Shown: positions 6,634 through 6,941 of the stretch, one piece after another | Layout of the letters: the number at the start of each line of letters is the position of its first letter | Numbering within the stretch: position 1 is the stretch's first letter | Source: CAISIP01 sp046594635 | Lineage (GTDB): Bacteria; Pseudomonadota; Gammaproteobacteria; Burkholderiales; Burkholderiaceae_C | Reading direction: 5' to 3' | Assembly (NCBI GenBank): GCA_046594635.1 | Contig: JBKJRR010000428.1 | Span: 1 to 6,941, forward strand | Length of the DNA: 6,941 bases | The notes under the pieces: generated by a model | Told to the model about the DNA's origin: nothing | The model's database searches: none | Seen by the model: the letters and a program-made list of their open reading frames with translations, nothing else | Translations under genes and position numbers: made by a program

Positions 6634-6692
6634 GGGAATACCCTCGGGCTGGGGAGCGAGCTTGCTTGGGAACGTCCCGGCACCATACTCAT
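6630..6692 (-). other. 20-codon mini-ORF bridging dppD and dppF
   Basis: An ATG at 6692 overlaps the dppD stop as ATGA. The frame it opens (MSMVPGRSQASSLPSPRVFP) ends at TGA 6632-6630, which overlaps the dppF GTG start as GTGA. Ribosomes leaving dppD could thus step through this short frame and hand over to dppF. It may be a coupling device, or a relic of an older dppF N-terminus displaced by a frameshift. The peptide itself resembles nothing I know. Confidence 0.35.
6641..6645 (-). promoter_or_regulatory. Ribosome binding site supporting the GTG start of dppF
   Basis: GAGGG lies 7 bases upstream of the GTG at 6633-6631. It is the reason for choosing this start over the in-frame ATG at 6723. 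Confidence 0.6.
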
Positions 6693-6941
6693 GACCTGAC
6701 CGCCTGCACTGCTGTCGCAGCATTCAAGTTCAGTGGATGGTGGCAGCGCCAGGTGCGCGGCGGCGCGATGGTTTGTGACGGTGCGGTATCGCAGGCCGTG
6801 GTGGCGTAGGCGCAGCGGTCCTTGAAGGCACAGCCACTGGGCAAAGCGGTCAGTGACGGCGTGGAGCCGGGTATCTGCAGCAGGTCCTTGCCCGGCGCCG
6901 CGCGCGAGGGCAGGCTGTCGATCAGGCCCTGTGTATAGGGG
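6689..6941 (-). CDS. dppD: Dipeptide/oligopeptide-type ABC transporter ATP-binding protein (DppD/OppD-like), C-terminal part
   Basis: The last 83 residues of a gene that continues beyond the right edge. It ends at TGA (6691-6689). The visible text begins PYTQGLIDSLPSR, the oligopeptide-transporter C-terminal domain that follows the nucleotide-binding domain. It continues with IPGSTPSLTALPSGCAFKDR and ends in the WRCHHPL block. The four cysteines (C-x5-C-x6-C and a later C) form the conserved cluster that binds a [4Fe-4S] centre in some characterised DppD proteins. The Walker and signature motifs are outside the window. After CHHPL a non-conserved tail (NLNAATAVQAVRS) runs into the stop. The order dppD then dppF matches a normal importer operon, so permease and binding-protein genes are expected further right. 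Confidence 0.9.
   Translation of the reverse strand, partial: PYTQGLIDSLPSRAAPGKDLLQIPGSTPSLTALPSGCAFKDRCAYATTACDTAPSQTIAPPRTWRCHHPLNLNAATAVQAVRS

Noticed and set aside
6634..6723. Longer dppF form starting at ATG 6723
   Set aside because: It would overlap the end of dppD and add residues unlike the family. The GTG at 6633 has a good ribosome-binding site.
6756..6770. Repeat of the GCGCGGCGGCGCGAT string seen near 371-384
   Set aside because: It lies inside the dppD coding region and is low-complexity GC sequence; chance similarity is the simpler explanation.

Overview
The window is high-GC, compact bacterial DNA. Its gene content (a CDP-alcohol phosphatidyltransferase of the PssA type, a solitary acyl-CoA synthetase, a Dpp/Opp-type ABC importer next to a polysaccharide-deacetylase-fold hydrolase) and its codon use suggest a betaproteobacterium, probably Burkholderiales (Bordetella/Achromobacter-like). 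That assignment is inferred from general character, not from a marker gene.

Layout, left to right: (1) the 3' part of a plus-strand HupE/UreJ-like membrane protein, 1-363. (2) It converges across about 30 bases, which hold a GC-rich hairpin, on a minus-strand AMP-forming acyl-CoA synthetase, 394-1896. (3) Also on the minus strand is a phosphatidylserine synthase-like membrane enzyme, 1973-2605. (4) A sparse stretch, 2606-2906, is open except for a candidate 33-codon proline-rich plus-strand ORF with a good ribosome-binding site. A perfect 10-bp inverted repeat overlaps its stop codon. (5) A minus-strand MFS transporter with an extra C-terminal soluble domain, 2907-4529. (6) A 179-base gap, 4530-4708, has no convincing gene, only a GC-rich hairpin just past the next gene's stop. 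(7) A minus-strand cluster at the right edge contains the 3' end of a DppD-like ATPase, a DppF-like ATPase, and a deacetylase-fold hydrolase whose start overlaps the DppF stop by four bases.

How they work together: the right-hand cluster reads as one transcript running leftward. The importer's permease and binding-protein genes are presumably beyond the right edge. The tight coupling of dppF to the hydrolase suggests that the hydrolase acts on what the importer brings in, or on a related amide or imide. The MFS exporter, PssA-like enzyme, acyl-CoA synthetase and HupE-like protein look like independent single genes. No mobile elements, CRISPR arrays, rRNA or tRNA genes were seen. I found no convincing wholly new system. 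The oddest points are the mini-ORF bridging dppD and dppF, the small proline-rich ORF with its hairpin, and the fused C-terminal domain of the MFS protein.
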